A stretch of DNA of 64,000 nt from Syntrophotalea acetylenivorans (GCF_001887775.1 NZ_CP015519.1:2666001-2730000), one strand, 5' to 3'. Shown: positions 1 through 8,584, numbered from the stretch's first letter. Notes: generated by a model from the letters alone, not told the origin. Program-made: numbers and translations.

Positions 1-197
1 GCGGCAGCCGCGCCGTCGTGGCTGCAGGCGTAGAGCTCCACCCGGTTGCAGGTCGATAATAGCAGCCCTTCGAGAATTTCCGGAGTGGCGACCAATTGAC
101 TCAGAGCTTCTTCCTGGCGTTCCGGGGCAAAGGCGATCTGCTCGCGAATGGACACGGGAGCTGATTTGTGATTTAAGCCGACGGCGACGATTTGCAT
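1..197 (-). CDS. hemA: Glutamyl-tRNA reductase, N-terminal part (cut by window edge)
   Basis: The first 65 or so codons of an NADPH-dependent glutamyl-tRNA reductase, which makes glutamate-1-semialdehyde, the first committed step of C5-pathway tetrapyrrole synthesis. The translation opens MQIVAVGLNHKSAPVSIRE and continues to LLSTCNRVELYA. The GLNHKSAPV start and the STCNRVE motif, which holds the catalytic cysteine, are diagnostic of HemA. The gene lies 15 bases after a CcsB/HemX-like gene, as is common in bacterial hem operons. The rest of the gene is outside the window. Confidence 0.95.
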   Translation of the reverse strand, partial: MQIVAVGLNHKSAPVSIREQIAFAPERQEEALSQLVATPEILEGLLLSTCNRVELYACSHDGAAA

Positions 198-212
198 AGG
201 GACAGGACCGCC

Positions 213-1043
213 TTAACGGCCGCTCAGGGCTTCAAAACTGTGCGGACCAGGCAGCAACAGATTGACCCCGAGAAAGGTAAAAAGCAGACAGAGGAAACCG
301 ATGATGGCCAACAGAGCCGCGCGTCGACCGCGCCATCCGATGGCCAGGCGACCGTGCAGCAGGGCGGCATAGATGAACCAGCTGGTCAGCGCCCAGGTCT
401 CTTTAGGGGCCCAGCGCCAGTAGCTGCCCCAGGTTGAGTTGGCCCAGGCAGCACCGCTGATGATACCCATGGTCATGAGGGGAAATCCCCAGGTCAGGCA
501 GCGGTAGTTGAGGGTGTCGAGGGTGTCGAGGGACGGCATTCGAAAGAAGAAGGCCGACAGTCGTTTGCTCTTCAGCATCCGTTCCTGCAGCAGATACATC
601 ACTCCGGCGATGAAGGCCAAGGCAAAGATCGCGTTACCGAGAAAAGCCAGGCTGACATGAACCGGAAACCACCAGCTGTCGAGCATAGGACTGGGTTGGG
701 CCAGCTGCCGGGGAACGGCGTTGCCGATGACCATCAATAGTAGAGCCAGTGGAGAAAGGAATCCACCCAGCACCGTCAGGCCGTAGCGGAGATCAAAGAG
801 CAGAAAGATGCCGGTAATGCACCAGGCAAAAAATGACAATGATTCGTGCAGGTTAGCAACCGGGGTGTAGCCCGCTTCGATAAAGCGCAGTACCAGAGTA
901 GAGCAGTGCAGGGCAAAGGTGCCACGAATCAGCCAACGGCCGACTTTTTCAGCTAAGCAGCGGCCGCTGGCAATGTGTACCAGGTAACCGCAGGAGGCGG
1001 CCAGATAGCCCAGCAGGGTGATTTTGAACAGCAGGTGGCTCAT
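213..1043 (-). CDS. CcsB/HemX-like cytochrome c biogenesis membrane protein
   Basis: An integral membrane protein of about 276 residues with roughly eight hydrophobic segments. It carries the tryptophan-rich WWD-type motif WGSYWRWAPKETWALTSW near residues 205-222, which in CcsA/ResC/CcmC-family proteins handles heme at the outer face of the inner membrane. Proteins of this size next to hemA are often called HemX or CcsB. It probably takes part in cytochrome c maturation or control of heme synthesis. A GTG start at 1052, overlapping the upstream stop codon as TAGTG, would add three residues; neither start has a clear ribosome site. I cannot tell HemX from CcsB by sequence reading alone. Confidence 0.85.
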   Translation of the reverse strand: MSHLLFKITLLGYLAASCGYLVHIASGRCLAEKVGRWLIRGTFALHCSTLVLRFIEAGYTPVANLHESLSFFAWCITGIFLLFDLRYGLTVLGGFLSPLALLLMVIGNAVPRQLAQPSPMLDSWWFPVHVSLAFLGNAIFALAFIAGVMYLLQERMLKSKRLSAFFFRMPSLDTLDTLNYRCLTWGFPLMTMGIISGAAWANSTWGSYWRWAPKETWALTSWFIYAALLHGRLAIGWRGRRAALLAIIGFLCLLFTFLGVNLLLPGPHSFEALSGR

Positions 1044-1051
1044 GATATTCA

Positions 1052-1714
1052 CTAAGGTATGGACGCCAGTTCGATAGACAACTCTTTAAGGGTATAGCCG
1101 TCGCCCAGGGTTTTTATCAGCAGGCGATCGATGGCGGCAGCTTGGCCGGTTGCGACCAGCTCGACCAGTTCGGTTTTTAGCAGCGTGTCGATTGTCTGCC
1201 TATTATAGTGACTTTGGCTCGGTTCTGCCAGGTGTTTGTCTCGAACCGCAGCAAGGATCTCCAATACCGTTGCCCAGTGGCTTGGTAGCCATTGGCTTAT
1301 TTGTTCCTTCAACAGGGACGCAAGAGCCGGACTGCGGCCTGCTGTGGAGACGCTGACGGTCAAATCTCCCCGTCGCAGGACGGCCGGCAGGCTAAAATCC
1401 CCGGCAGCGGGTTCGCCGGGAAGATTGACCAAGGCCCCCTGACGACGCGCCTCGGTGGCGATTGCCCGGTCGAGTACACCATTGCCGGTGGCGGCAAAGA
1501 CCAGAAAGGCATTGCTTAGATCATCGGCTCGGTAGGGCCGGGCTACGATCTCAATGCGATCCGCTTGATCAAAAGCGGGAGGTTTCGGATCGATGAGTTT
1601 TACCCGGGCTCCGGCGGCCAGTAGTCCCGTTATCTTGCGTCGGCCGACGGTGCCGCCGCCGACCACCACACAAAGTCGACCGGCCAGTTCTATGTGCAGC
1701 GGATAATCTGCCAT
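1052..1714 (-). CDS. Precorrin-2 dehydrogenase / sirohydrochlorin ferrochelatase (siroheme synthase, CysG N-terminal type)
   Basis: A 220-residue protein that oxidises precorrin-2 with NAD+ and inserts Fe2+ to give siroheme. The Rossmann motif VVVGGGTVGRRK lies at residues 16-27 and is followed by the family stretch STAGRSPALASLLK. It lacks the C-terminal SAM uroporphyrinogen methyltransferase domain of full CysG, so it is a Met8/CysG(N)-type enzyme. The ATG at 1714 was chosen because an earlier in-frame ATG would run back through the upstream SIS gene. Siroheme made here is needed by the reductase at 29773. Confidence 0.9.
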   Translation of the reverse strand: MADYPLHIELAGRLCVVVGGGTVGRRKITGLLAAGARVKLIDPKPPAFDQADRIEIVARPYRADDLSNAFLVFAATGNGVLDRAIATEARRQGALVNLPGEPAAGDFSLPAVLRRGDLTVSVSTAGRSPALASLLKEQISQWLPSHWATVLEILAAVRDKHLAEPSQSHYNRQTIDTLLKTELVELVATGQAAAIDRLLIKTLGDGYTLKELSIELASIP

Positions 1715-1760
1715 GGTCAGCGCTTCCGGACTGAAGGGATGAGAGAAGTTTTGTGGCTGT

Positions 1761-2333
1761 TCATATGCCGAACAGGGATTTTTCCACCAGTTCGCCGAGA
1801 AGATGAGCGAAAAAGACCGTAGCTTCCACCGTACGCGGCGGCGAATCGCTGGTGATGCGAAACAGAAAGTCAGGTTGTTCCCCGGGAAATTCTTCTTTGC
1901 CGTGGGTAGCCGCGGTGATGCTGCCGAGTTGAGCAGCCTCCGCCAAGCCTTCAAGGAGAGTTTCGTTGCGGCTCTGGTCGCATAGGGCGAGGACAATATC
2001 CTGTTCCCCTGCCATGACTCGCAGTTGGCGGGAAAAAAACTGGATATCCTGATTGTCTCGGGCCAGAGATGAAGCGAAGGTGGCATTCTGACTCAGGGAC
2101 AGGGCTGGCAGGGGCGGACGCTCCAGGGAAAGCCGATGCAGAAAAAGGTTAGCCATCAGGTCGGCTACAGGGCCTAGTGGGCCGCTGCCAATGATTAGCA
2201 GGCGCCCCCCCTGATTGAAAGTGGCCACCACTCTTTCGGCGAAGCTGGCCAAGTGACCGGCCTGCATCAGAAAGGTTTCTTCAAAAATACGGGTATGTTC
2301 CCTCAGGGATAGTGCGACGCGTTCCTGCAGCAT
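1761..2333 (-). CDS. SIS-domain sugar isomerase-like protein
   Basis: A 190-residue protein with a single SIS (phosphosugar-binding) fold, similar in size to phosphoheptose isomerase GmhA and DnaA initiator-associating DiaA. The nucleotide/sugar-phosphate loop is LLIIGSGPLGPVADLMANLF near residues 40-60, and a second SIS strand reads DIVLALCDQSRNETLLEGL. The ATG at 2333 is the first good start; longer in-frame readings run into the divergent trxA gene. It opens an operon with siroheme synthase, CcsB/HemX and hemA. Its substrate cannot be inferred, and a link to tetrapyrrole synthesis is not established. Confidence 0.8.
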   Translation of the reverse strand: MLQERVALSLREHTRIFEETFLMQAGHLASFAERVVATFNQGGRLLIIGSGPLGPVADLMANLFLHRLSLERPPLPALSLSQNATFASSLARDNQDIQFFSRQLRVMAGEQDIVLALCDQSRNETLLEGLAEAAQLGSITAATHGKEEFPGEQPDFLFRITSDSPPRTVEATVFFAHLLGELVEKSLFGI

Positions 2334-2364
2334 ATTCGGCAACCTCTTGGAAAAATTTGTGAAA

Positions 2365-2393
2365 ATGATAGGGGCCGACGAGCCCCCTGTCAA
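2365..2393 (-). promoter_or_regulatory. Sigma70-type promoter of the SIS/siroheme/hemA operon
   Basis: Minus strand -35 TTGACA (2393-2388), 17-base spacer, -10 TATCAT (2370-2365). It lies about 30 bases before the SIS gene start and is divergent from the trxA promoter. Confidence 0.75.
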
Positions 2394-2425
2394 GCTCTGG
2401 TTGCTTTGCGAGGACGAATAAAATC

Positions 2426-2453
2426 TTGCATTTTGCTCATGGTATTCTATGAT
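2426..2453 (+). promoter_or_regulatory. Sigma70-type promoter of trxA
   Basis: -35 TTGCAT (2426-2431), 16-base spacer, -10 TATGAT (2448-2453), about 60 bases before the trxA start. Confidence 0.7.
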
Positions 2454-2513
2454 AACGTTCAAACAGTATTGAGTGTATAAATTTAAGTCGTATATATGAA
2501 AAGGAGAAAAGTC

Positions 2514-2843
2514 ATGGCCGGTGATAAAGTAGTCCAGCTTTCCGATGCTGATTTTGAAAACGAAGTGATTAAGGCCGACATGCCCGTTCTTGTGGATTTC
2601 TGGGCTTCCTGGTGTGCGCCCTGCAAAGCTATTGCTCCCCTTATCGACGAATTGGCCGAGACTTTCGATGGAAAGGTAAAGGTTTGCAAAGTTAACGTCG
2701 ATGAGAATCCCGGTGTTCCCGGTCAATACGGTGTGCGTGGTATCCCGACTCTGATCCTGTTTAAAAATGGTGAAGTGGTTGATCAGGTGGTTGGAGCGGT
2801 ACCCAAGAGCCAGCTTGAAAGTCTGTTGCAAGGCGCTCTGTAA
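2514..2843 (+). CDS. trxA: Thioredoxin
   Basis: A classical 109-residue thioredoxin, a small cytoplasmic dithiol reductant. The redox motif WCAPC is at residues 33-37 (canonical WCGPC, with Ala replacing Gly), and the cis-proline segment GIPTLILFKNGE follows. The start at 2514 is preferred over an in-frame ATG at 2496 because the AAAAGGAGAAAA ribosome site lies between them. The gene is monocistronic, with its own promoter and terminator. Its reductase trxB is at 53797. Confidence 0.97.
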   Translation: MAGDKVVQLSDADFENEVIKADMPVLVDFWASWCAPCKAIAPLIDELAETFDGKVKVCKVNVDENPGVPGQYGVRGIPTLILFKNGEVVDQVVGAVPKSQLESLLQGAL

Positions 2844-2870
2844 AAGGCAAACCTATAAGTGATATAAAAA

Positions 2871-2906
2871 GGCGGACTCGTAATTATAGCGGGTCCGCCT
2901 TTTTTT
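2871..2906 (+). terminator. Rho-independent terminator of trxA
   Basis: Stem GGCGGACtCG paired with CGgGTCCGCC around a 9-base loop, followed by a run of seven or more T. Confidence 0.9.
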
Positions 2907-3161
2907 CGTCGGAGGGCACAATTCTCCTTGTTTTTCAGGGCGGCCGGCAAAAGGATTTTTCGTTGACCGCCTAATTACAGGGGTGGTAAATTTCCATGCG
3001 CGGAAGTTGGCGAAGCAGGAGTCCGAAGTCGACAGGAATGAGGCGTCAGTTCCGAAAATTAAAAAAATATCTTTAGCTCCTAGCTATCTTTTCTTTAACG
3101 CCTACAGCTTAGCTGCATCTGTTTTCTGATGGCCTTTACGCCAAAACTTAAGGGGTTGTAA
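2907..3161. other. AT-rich intergenic leader before the aldolase gene
   Basis: No gene, RNA or clear core promoter is seen here. The stretch from about 3050 to 3160 is visibly richer in A and T than the surrounding genes, and it probably holds the promoter of the gene at 3162. Confidence 0.4.
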
Positions 3162-4118
3162 ATGTTCCGTGAAAAATTAAAAGTATTGGATTGCACCATT
3201 AGAGACGGCGGGCTGATCAATAATTACAAGTTTTCAGATGGGCTGGTGAAGGCTGTATATCGCGCTGCATGCGACTCTGGGGTGGATATCATAGAGCTTG
3301 GCAAGAAGCTGGCTGTCAGCGATGAATACACCAGGGAAAAGTACGGCAAATGGAATTTCTGCGATGATGACGATCTCAAGATGGTTATTGATTCTTACGA
3401 GAGCGATTACCGGCCGCTAATTGCCGTGATGTTTGATGTTGGACGTGTGGACATCAGTGCGCTGAGAGCTGCGGATCAAAGCCCTATCGATATGGTTCGC
3501 ACCGCCTGCTATGTTGCAGATACCGACAAGGCCATAGATATGGCTAGGCGCAGCAAGGATCTCGGTTACCAGACAACCATCAACATCATGGCGCCATCCG
3601 CTGCTATTCGTACCGATCTTATGGAAGCTCTGGATGAAGTCGGCAAGGCTGATGAGGTGGATTACCTCTATCTGGTGGACAGTTACGGAGCTTACTACTC
3701 AGAGCAGGTGACCGATTATCTGAACCTGTACAAAGAGCACTGCCCCAACAAGGAACTGGGATTTCACGCCCATAACAACCAGCAGCTGGCCTTTGCCAAT
3801 ACTCAGCAGGCCATCATCGACGGAGTAAACCTGCTGGATGCCACCATCAATGGAATGGGCCGCGGGGCCGGTAACTGCAACCTGGAATTGCTACTCAATT
3901 TTCTGAAGAATCCCAAATTCGATGTCGCCCCTGTCTACAAAGTCATCCAAGAATACTTCGTGCCTCTGCGCGAGGAGATCGAGTGGGGATTCAATGACAT
4001 CTACGGAATCAGTGGTCATCTGAATCAGCATCCAAGGGCTGCAATGAAATGCCGCGCCGATAAAGAGATCATGGATAATTGCTATGACTTTCTGGCCGAA
4101 TGCACCGCTGAGGTATAG
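3162..4118 (+). CDS. HMGL/DRE-TIM metallolyase-family aldolase domain protein
   Basis: A 318-residue protein of the HMG-CoA lyase/homocitrate synthase-like superfamily (TIM barrel, divalent-metal aldolases). The DRE-type motif appears as LDCTIRDGGLINNYKF near residues 8-23. The metal-binding HAHNN lies near residue 206 and the GMGRGAGN loop near residue 234, both typical of 4-hydroxy-2-oxovalerate aldolase relatives. It lacks the C-terminal regulatory domain of isopropylmalate synthases. It stands alone, with an AT-rich leader before it and a strong terminator after it, so its substrate cannot be inferred from neighbours. Confidence 0.85.
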   Translation: MFREKLKVLDCTIRDGGLINNYKFSDGLVKAVYRAACDSGVDIIELGKKLAVSDEYTREKYGKWNFCDDDDLKMVIDSYESDYRPLIAVMFDVGRVDISALRAADQSPIDMVRTACYVADTDKAIDMARRSKDLGYQTTINIMAPSAAIRTDLMEALDEVGKADEVDYLYLVDSYGAYYSEQVTDYLNLYKEHCPNKELGFHAHNNQQLAFANTQQAIIDGVNLLDATINGMGRGAGNCNLELLLNFLKNPKFDVAPVYKVIQEYFVPLREEIEWGFNDIYGISGHLNQHPRAAMKCRADKEIMDNCYDFLAECTAEV

Positions 4119-4236
4119 CTGGCTTTAATAATCTTCTCTCTTTTTCCCTTGCCCGTATTGGTTGACTTCCGGGCTTTCAGGTGCGCCTCTGTGGAACGCC
4201 CGGAAAAATTTTCCCAAAGATACCGATTAATATCCA

Positions 4237-4271
4237 GCGGGCCTGCTTGAAACAGCAGGCCCGCTTTTGTT
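4237..4271 (+). terminator. Strong rho-independent terminator after the aldolase gene
   Basis: Perfect 11-bp stem GCGGGCCTGCT / AGCAGGCCCGC with a 6-base loop, then TTTTGTT. It sits between convergent genes and may also help end the minus-strand operon that stops at 4292. Confidence 0.9.
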
Positions 4272-4291
4272 ATGGATGGGGGCGGCAAGTT

Positions 4292-4798
4292 TTATTTCTG
4301 GCCAGATTCCGCATCCCGCAGCAGGCGAAAGATTTCCCGAAAGGCTCGTTTGTCGGCCGAATTTTGAACCGACTTGGCCAACCTGTGGATTTTAGCCGTA
4401 TCGACGCTCTGCAGAGTTCTCTCTATTTCTTCCAAGGTCTCGGCGCAGCGGCCCGGGTCGCAAAGTCCTTCGCGCAATTCTTCCAGACGATGAAATCCGG
4501 CCGTGTTTTGTCGGTGGCCCCGTTCAAGGTCGGCAATGAAGGTTTCAATCTGCTCGCGGCTTTCATCATCTTCGCGAAGTAGGCCCGCCAGGTGCTTAAG
4601 CTGCCGTTTACGGGCACCGTGGGATTTAATGTCGCGAGCCTGTTGCAGTTCCTCGGCGATCAGTCCGTTCAGAGGCAGGCGGCGGTAATCGGCCTCGGCC
4701 ATGGTAGCCAGGGTGGCGGCCAGTTCTTCTATGGCCTTGGCCGCGCGTTTTTTGGCACTTCGGCTGAGTGGCGGTTGGTCGGAAAAGTCATCGTTCAT
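4292..4798 (-). CDS. darP: Ribosome biogenesis factor DarP/YjgA (DUF615)
   Basis: A 168-residue, highly charged and mostly helical protein. The opening SRSAKKRAAKAIEEL, the segment LPLNGLIAEELQQARDIKSH and the later ARKRQLKHLAGLLR are typical of the YjgA/DarP family, which associates with late 50S ribosomal assembly intermediates. The start codon overlaps the dtd stop as TGATG, so it is probably translationally coupled. It is the last gene of the six-gene minus operon. Confidence 0.9.
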   Translation of the reverse strand: MNDDFSDQPPLSRSAKKRAAKAIEELAATLATMAEADYRRLPLNGLIAEELQQARDIKSHGARKRQLKHLAGLLREDDESREQIETFIADLERGHRQNTAGFHRLEELREGLCDPGRCAETLEEIERTLQSVDTAKIHRLAKSVQNSADKRAFREIFRLLRDAESGQK

Positions 4799-5247
4799 CA
4801 GAATACCTTGTTGCTATCGAGTAAAAAAGTGACCGGCCCGTCGTTCGTCAGGCTGACCTGCATCATGGCCTGAAATTGTCCGGTAGCGACACTCAGCCCA
4901 TGCTGGCGCAGCAGGGTTACATAATGTTGGTAAAGGCGGTTGGCCTCCCCGGGCGGCGCTGCTTGGGAAAAGCCCGGCCGTCGACCTTTTCGGCAGTCGG
5001 CGGCCAGGGTGAACTGGGATACGACCAGTACTTCGCCGCCGATGTCCTTGACAGAGAGGTTCATCTTGCCCCCGTCGTCTTCGAACATGCGCAGTTCGGC
5101 GGTCTTTTTGGCCAGTAAACCGGCGTCCTTCTCAGTATCTTCCTGTTCGACACCGAGCAGTACCAGCAAGCCTTGTGAAATGGCTCCTACCGTTTCCTTT
5201 GCTACCTCCACCCGGGCCTGTGAAACCCGCTGCAATACCGCTCTCAT
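4798..5247 (-). CDS. dtd: D-aminoacyl-tRNA deacylase
   Basis: A 149-residue DTD enzyme that hydrolyses D-amino acids (and glycine from tRNA-Ala) off mischarged tRNA. It opens [15 protein letters not shown], carries the SQFTLAAD motif (canonical SQFTL) near residue 78, and ends with the cross-subunit NDGPVTF motif (canonical NxGPVT). The ATG at 5247 gives the standard length; upstream in-frame starts fall inside nfo. It overlaps the nfo end by 4 bases (ATGA). Confidence 0.95.
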   Translation of the reverse strand: MRAVLQRVSQARVEVAKETVGAISQGLLVLLGVEQEDTEKDAGLLAKKTAELRMFEDDGGKMNLSVKDIGGEVLVVSQFTLAADCRKGRRPGFSQAAPPGEANRLYQHYVTLLRQHGLSVATGQFQAMMQVSLTNDGPVTFLLDSNKVF

Positions 5248-6095
5248 GATTTCTCCTCGGCCATTTGGCGCAACAGAGCCAGGCTGGCCCGGTGAAAACA
5301 ATTGTCATCGCCGGGGGCGGTTTCAAGTAATTTGGGTACCTCAGCGAAGCGCTCATCGGTCATCAGGGCGGCAAAGGTCTCCAGGGCTACAGCCCCCTGG
5401 CCGATCTGGGCATGACGGTCAACCCGGGAGCCCCGCTCCTTCATGGAATCGTTCAGATGAAAGGCAGCGATATATTTAGTGCCGATCAGGCGCTCGAATT
5501 CGTCCATGGTGTTCTGATAACCCTCAGCCGAAGTCAGGTCGTAATCCGCTGCCAGAGCGTGGCAGGTGTCGAAACAGACGCCGAAGCGCCCTTCGGGAAC
5601 CCTTTCCATGATCTCGGCCAGATGTTCAAAGCGGTGTCCCAGGTAACTGCCTTGGCCGGCGGTATTTTCCAGCAACACACGGACCTGGACGGGCGCAGCG
5701 GCGAAAATGCTGCGCAGGGCTTCGGCTATGCGTTGCAAACCCGTGTCTTCGCCGGCCCCCAGGTGAGCGCCGGGGTGCATGACCAGGCCGGGAATACCGA
5801 GAGCCGCGCATCGCTCCATTTCGTCGATGAAGGCGGCCAGGGAGCGGCTCCTTTTGTCGCCTTCAGCCGCGGCCAGGTTGATCAGATAGCTGTCATGGGC
5901 GGTGACTGATAGGACCTGACTGTTTTTCCAGGCGGCGGCAAAGGCCTCGATTTCCGTTGCCGGCAGTGGTTTAGACCGCCATTGACTGGCATTTTTGGTG
6001 AAGATCTGCATCGCCGTACAGCCAAGTTCTTCGGCTCGTGCAAAGGCTTGACTGACGCCTCCGGCGATAGACAAGTGGGCTCCAAGCAACAGCAT
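5244..6095 (-). CDS. nfo: Deoxyribonuclease IV (AP endonuclease)
   Basis: A 283-residue endonuclease IV, a zinc TIM-barrel enzyme that cuts DNA 5' to abasic sites. It opens [12 protein letters not shown]. The zinc-ligand segments are visible: [52 protein letters not shown] and LLETAPG. The start at 6095 overlaps the upstream HAD stop as TGATG; longer readings lie in the HAD gene. Confidence 0.95.
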   Translation of the reverse strand: MLLLGAHLSIAGGVSQAFARAEELGCTAMQIFTKNASQWRSKPLPATEIEAFAAAWKNSQVLSVTAHDSYLINLAAAEGDKRSRSLAAFIDEMERCAALGIPGLVMHPGAHLGAGEDTGLQRIAEALRSIFAAAPVQVRVLLENTAGQGSYLGHRFEHLAEIMERVPEGRFGVCFDTCHALAADYDLTSAEGYQNTMDEFERLIGTKYIAAFHLNDSMKERGSRVDRHAQIGQGAVALETFAALMTDERFAEVPKLLETAPGDDNCFHRASLALLRQMAEEKS

Positions 6096-6730
6096 CAGGC
6101 GGCGCTCCAGAAATTCATAGCCTCGGGCATTTGGGCGGCGTGGTCGATTTGAACATCGACATAGTCTCCTCTGTCTCGCTGGCCGACCAGTACGGTGCCC
6201 ATGCCGAGCTGCTTGGCGGTCAGCAGGTTCTCCGGGGTGTCTTCGACCATAATGCAATCACTTGCCACTGCACCCAATTTTTCAAGGACGGCCCGGTATG
6301 GATCCGGGTAGGGTTTCGGCAGATAGTCGGCGATACGAATATCGTAGATCTCTTCGAACAGATCCCTCAGGCCCAGAGCCTGCAACACCCGCTCGCTGTG
6401 GCAAATGGAGCTGTTGGTAAATACCACTCGCCGCTGAGGCAGAGACAGCAAGGCCTGGCGTAGTAACGGATCGGGTTCCAGCCGGCTGGGTACATCAATG
6501 TCGTGAACGTAACGGAGGTAGTCTTCCGGGTCGACCTGATGGTGGCGCATCAGCCCTTGCATTGTAACGCCGTAGCGCTGCCAGTAACTGCGCCGCAACT
6601 CGTCGACCTGATGCAGAGGGATGCCCACTATTTCATGCATATAGCTGTTAATGCGCTTGTCCATAAGGGCGAAGAGTTGCCGGTCCGGGGAGTAGAGGGT
6701 GTTGTCGAGATCGAACAAAATGCAGTTCAT
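6095..6730 (-). CDS. HAD-family pyrimidine 5'-nucleotidase-like hydrolase
   Basis: A 211-residue HAD phosphatase of the SDT1/pyrimidine 5'-nucleotidase group. Motif I is FDLDNTLYSP at residues 6-15, motif II is VFTNS near residue 104, and motifs III/IV include KPYPDPY and MVEDTPENL. Members remove phosphate from pyrimidine nucleotides, some of them modified. It overlaps the HIT gene by 4 bases and nfo by 1 base, so it is co-translated in the operon. Exact substrate unknown. Confidence 0.85.
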   Translation of the reverse strand: MNCILFDLDNTLYSPDRQLFALMDKRINSYMHEIVGIPLHQVDELRRSYWQRYGVTMQGLMRHHQVDPEDYLRYVHDIDVPSRLEPDPLLRQALLSLPQRRVVFTNSSICHSERVLQALGLRDLFEEIYDIRIADYLPKPYPDPYRAVLEKLGAVASDCIMVEDTPENLLTAKQLGMGTVLVGQRDRGDYVDVQIDHAAQMPEAMNFWSAA

Positions 6731-7167
6731 ATCGCCTTCTCCCCGCCTGTTTCAGGCAATCCTATAGTTCTACGAATCGCCGCTGCGGCATGGCGATACT
6801 CTTGTTCCGTCAGGGATGCTTCCTGATGAGGTTCGCTCCAGATCGGTCGTGGCCAAAGAGGATCGTCACTGTGGCGGGGGACCAGGTGCCAATGCATGTG
6901 CGGCACCATGTTGCCCAGCAGTTCGTAGTTGATCTTGGTCGGTTGATAGAGCTCGAACAGAGCCGCAGCTACCCGGTTGACCTCCTCCATCACTCCCTGA
7001 CGCACCTGTGATGACAGATGAAACAGCTCGGTCACATGATGCTTGGTGAAGAGCAGGCAATACCCGGGGAAAAACTGGTCGCGGTTAAGGGTCAGATAGC
7101 AGTGCTCCAGTTCGGCAATGCGCAGATCCGGTTGCTCAGCCCAGCGGTGGCACATGGGACAATTCAT
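6727..7167 (-). CDS. HIT-family hydrolase
   Basis: A 146-residue histidine triad protein. An N-terminal CPMC pair (residues 3-6) probably binds zinc with a later histidine, and the catalytic triad reads HMHWHLVPR near residue 90 (HxHxH). HIT enzymes hydrolyse dinucleoside polyphosphates or nucleoside phosphoramidates. It overlaps dapF by 4 bases (ATGA) upstream and the HAD gene downstream. Confidence 0.88.
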   Translation of the reverse strand: MNCPMCHRWAEQPDLRIAELEHCYLTLNRDQFFPGYCLLFTKHHVTELFHLSSQVRQGVMEEVNRVAAALFELYQPTKINYELLGNMVPHMHWHLVPRHSDDPLWPRPIWSEPHQEASLTEQEYRHAAAAIRRTIGLPETGGEKAI

Positions 7168-8003
7168 TGAGGATCAAAGGTCCCTTCGAAAACCTGTACC
7201 GCCGGTCCGGTCATGAAGACGCTGCCTTCCTCGGTCCATTCAAGTTCCAGGTCGCCGCCGAGCAGGTGGTTGAGAATGGTCCGCTCGGTGCGCCCGTTGA
7301 GGATCCCGGCTACGGCTACGGCCGAAGCGCCGGTGCCGCAGGCCAGAGTCTCGCCGGCGCCCCGTTCCCAGGTGCGCTGCTTGACTTCGCCCGGTGAGAT
7401 AATCTCGACAAATTCAACATTGGTGCGGTTGGGGAACAGTTCATGGTTCTCGATGACTGGCCCGTATTTCTCCAGAGGGAATTCATCGACATTGTCAACG
7501 AAGATGACACAGTGGGGATTGCCCATGGAGACGCAGGTAATATGGAAGGTGCGATCCAGGACCTTGAGCTCCTGATTGACAACCCGCTGGTCGGCGTTGC
7601 CGGTCATGGGAATTTGACCGCGGGTCAGCCGGGGCTGGCCCATGTTGACCCGCACCCGGTCAACCTTGCCGGCATCGTTGGTAAAGAGTTGCAAGGTTAA
7701 GATTCCGGCACCGGTTTCGGCGGTGATCTCATGTTTGGTTACCAGGCCGTGATCGTAGGCATATTTGGCGACGCAACGAATGCCGTTGCCGCACATTTCC
7801 GATTCGCTTCCGTCGGAATTGAACATGCGCATGCACACATCGGCTACCTCGGAAGGCATGATCAGAATCAGCCCGTCGGAACCGATACCGAAGTTTCGGT
7901 TGCTGACCTGACGGGCCAGGGAGGCGGGATCATTGATGGTTTCTTCGAAACAATTGACATAGACATAATCATTGCCGGCACCGTGCATCTTGGCAAAATT
8001 CAT
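7164..8003 (-). CDS. dapF: Diaminopimelate epimerase
   Basis: A 279-residue cofactor-free racemase that turns LL-DAP into meso-DAP for lysine and peptidoglycan. The two catalytic cysteines are seen in EMCGNGIRC (near residue 73) and LACGTGASA (near residue 220), and it opens [16 protein letters not shown]. The ATG at 8003 was chosen because it gives this family start. It is the first gene of the six-gene operon running down to darP. Confidence 0.97.
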   Translation of the reverse strand: MNFAKMHGAGNDYVYVNCFEETINDPASLARQVSNRNFGIGSDGLILIMPSEVADVCMRMFNSDGSESEMCGNGIRCVAKYAYDHGLVTKHEITAETGAGILTLQLFTNDAGKVDRVRVNMGQPRLTRGQIPMTGNADQRVVNQELKVLDRTFHITCVSMGNPHCVIFVDNVDEFPLEKYGPVIENHELFPNRTNVEFVEIISPGEVKQRTWERGAGETLACGTGASAVAVAGILNGRTERTILNHLLGGDLELEWTEEGSVFMTGPAVQVFEGTFDPQ

Positions 8004-8051
8004 AACAGGAGCTATCCTTTCATTATGGCGGATGGTTATTTCAATCGAAGG

Positions 8052-8081
8052 ATTATATCGGATGTGCCCCGTCTGCGACAA
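8052..8081 (-). promoter_or_regulatory. Sigma70-type promoter of the dapF-darP operon
   Basis: Minus strand -35 TTGTCG (8081-8076), 18-base spacer, perfect -10 TATAAT (8057-8052), about 50 bases before the dapF start. Confidence 0.75.
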
Positions 8082-8141
8082 GGGGCAATGCCCGGCAATT
8101 GACCCTTTGCTCGCTCTGGCGTATCATGCAGCTCTTAAATT

Positions 8142-8267
8142 GATGGCGTCGCAAAAAGTCAGCCCTACGGTGTTACGGCGTTTTTTCGGGACCTCGACAT
8201 ACTCGATGTGTCCCTTCTCCCCTGAAAAACACCAGGCCTTGTAGAGCGAGATTTTTGCTTAGCCATC
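8142..8267. repeat. 126-bp palindromic dispersed repeat, copy 1
   Basis: The ends are inverted repeats: GATGGCgtcGCAAAAA at the left and the complement of GATGGCtaaGCAAAAA at the right. The interior also folds back (GTTTTTTCGGG near CCTGAAAAAC), so nearly the whole element is one long hairpin. Two more copies lie at 10308 (partial) and 44698 (full). No coding capacity. It fills most of the gap between dapF and the next plus-strand gene. Confidence 0.85.
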
Positions 8268-8359
8268 CTGTAAGTTTTTTGCCAATGCATCATAAGTTGG
8301 CCGCTAGTCGATGGGGATTCCATTGGCTGGTGGTGACATTGGACATGCGAAAGGGGTTG

Positions 8360-8584
8360 ATGGCTTTGGCTTTTCATCTGAAGACTAAAATCTGGCAGAC
8401 CGGAGCCCTGGAGTGGTGGGGGTTTATCGATAACGAAGATGTCTATTTGGGACGGCGGGAGTTTCCCTTGCCGCCTGAGGAAGGCGACGAATGGCAGGTG
8501 CGGGAAACGGGAGAAGTCTTTCGCATCGTAGACGGAGAGATCCACCGTCTGGGCCAGCGTCCCGTTGAGGAGTCTTTATGGTGA
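8360..8584 (+). CDS. Conserved-looking small hypothetical protein
   Basis: About 74 residues with no recognised domain. It is acidic and aromatic-rich: GALEWWGFIDNEDVYLGRRE in the first half and EVFRIVDGEIHRLG near the end. The ATG at 8360 follows AAAGGGG; an in-frame ATG at 8345 is an alternative. The last codons overlap the start of the metallo-hydrolase gene by 7 bases, suggesting translational coupling and a shared function. Confidence 0.6.
   Translation: MALAFHLKTKIWQTGALEWWGFIDNEDVYLGRREFPLPPEEGDEWQVRETGEVFRIVDGEIHRLGQRPVEESLW

Noticed and set aside
1715-2086. In-frame N-terminal extension of the siroheme synthase reading to 344 residues
   Set aside because: The extension lies antisense-frame to the SIS gene on the same strand and is unlike any siroheme synthase; the ATG at 1714 gives the family start.
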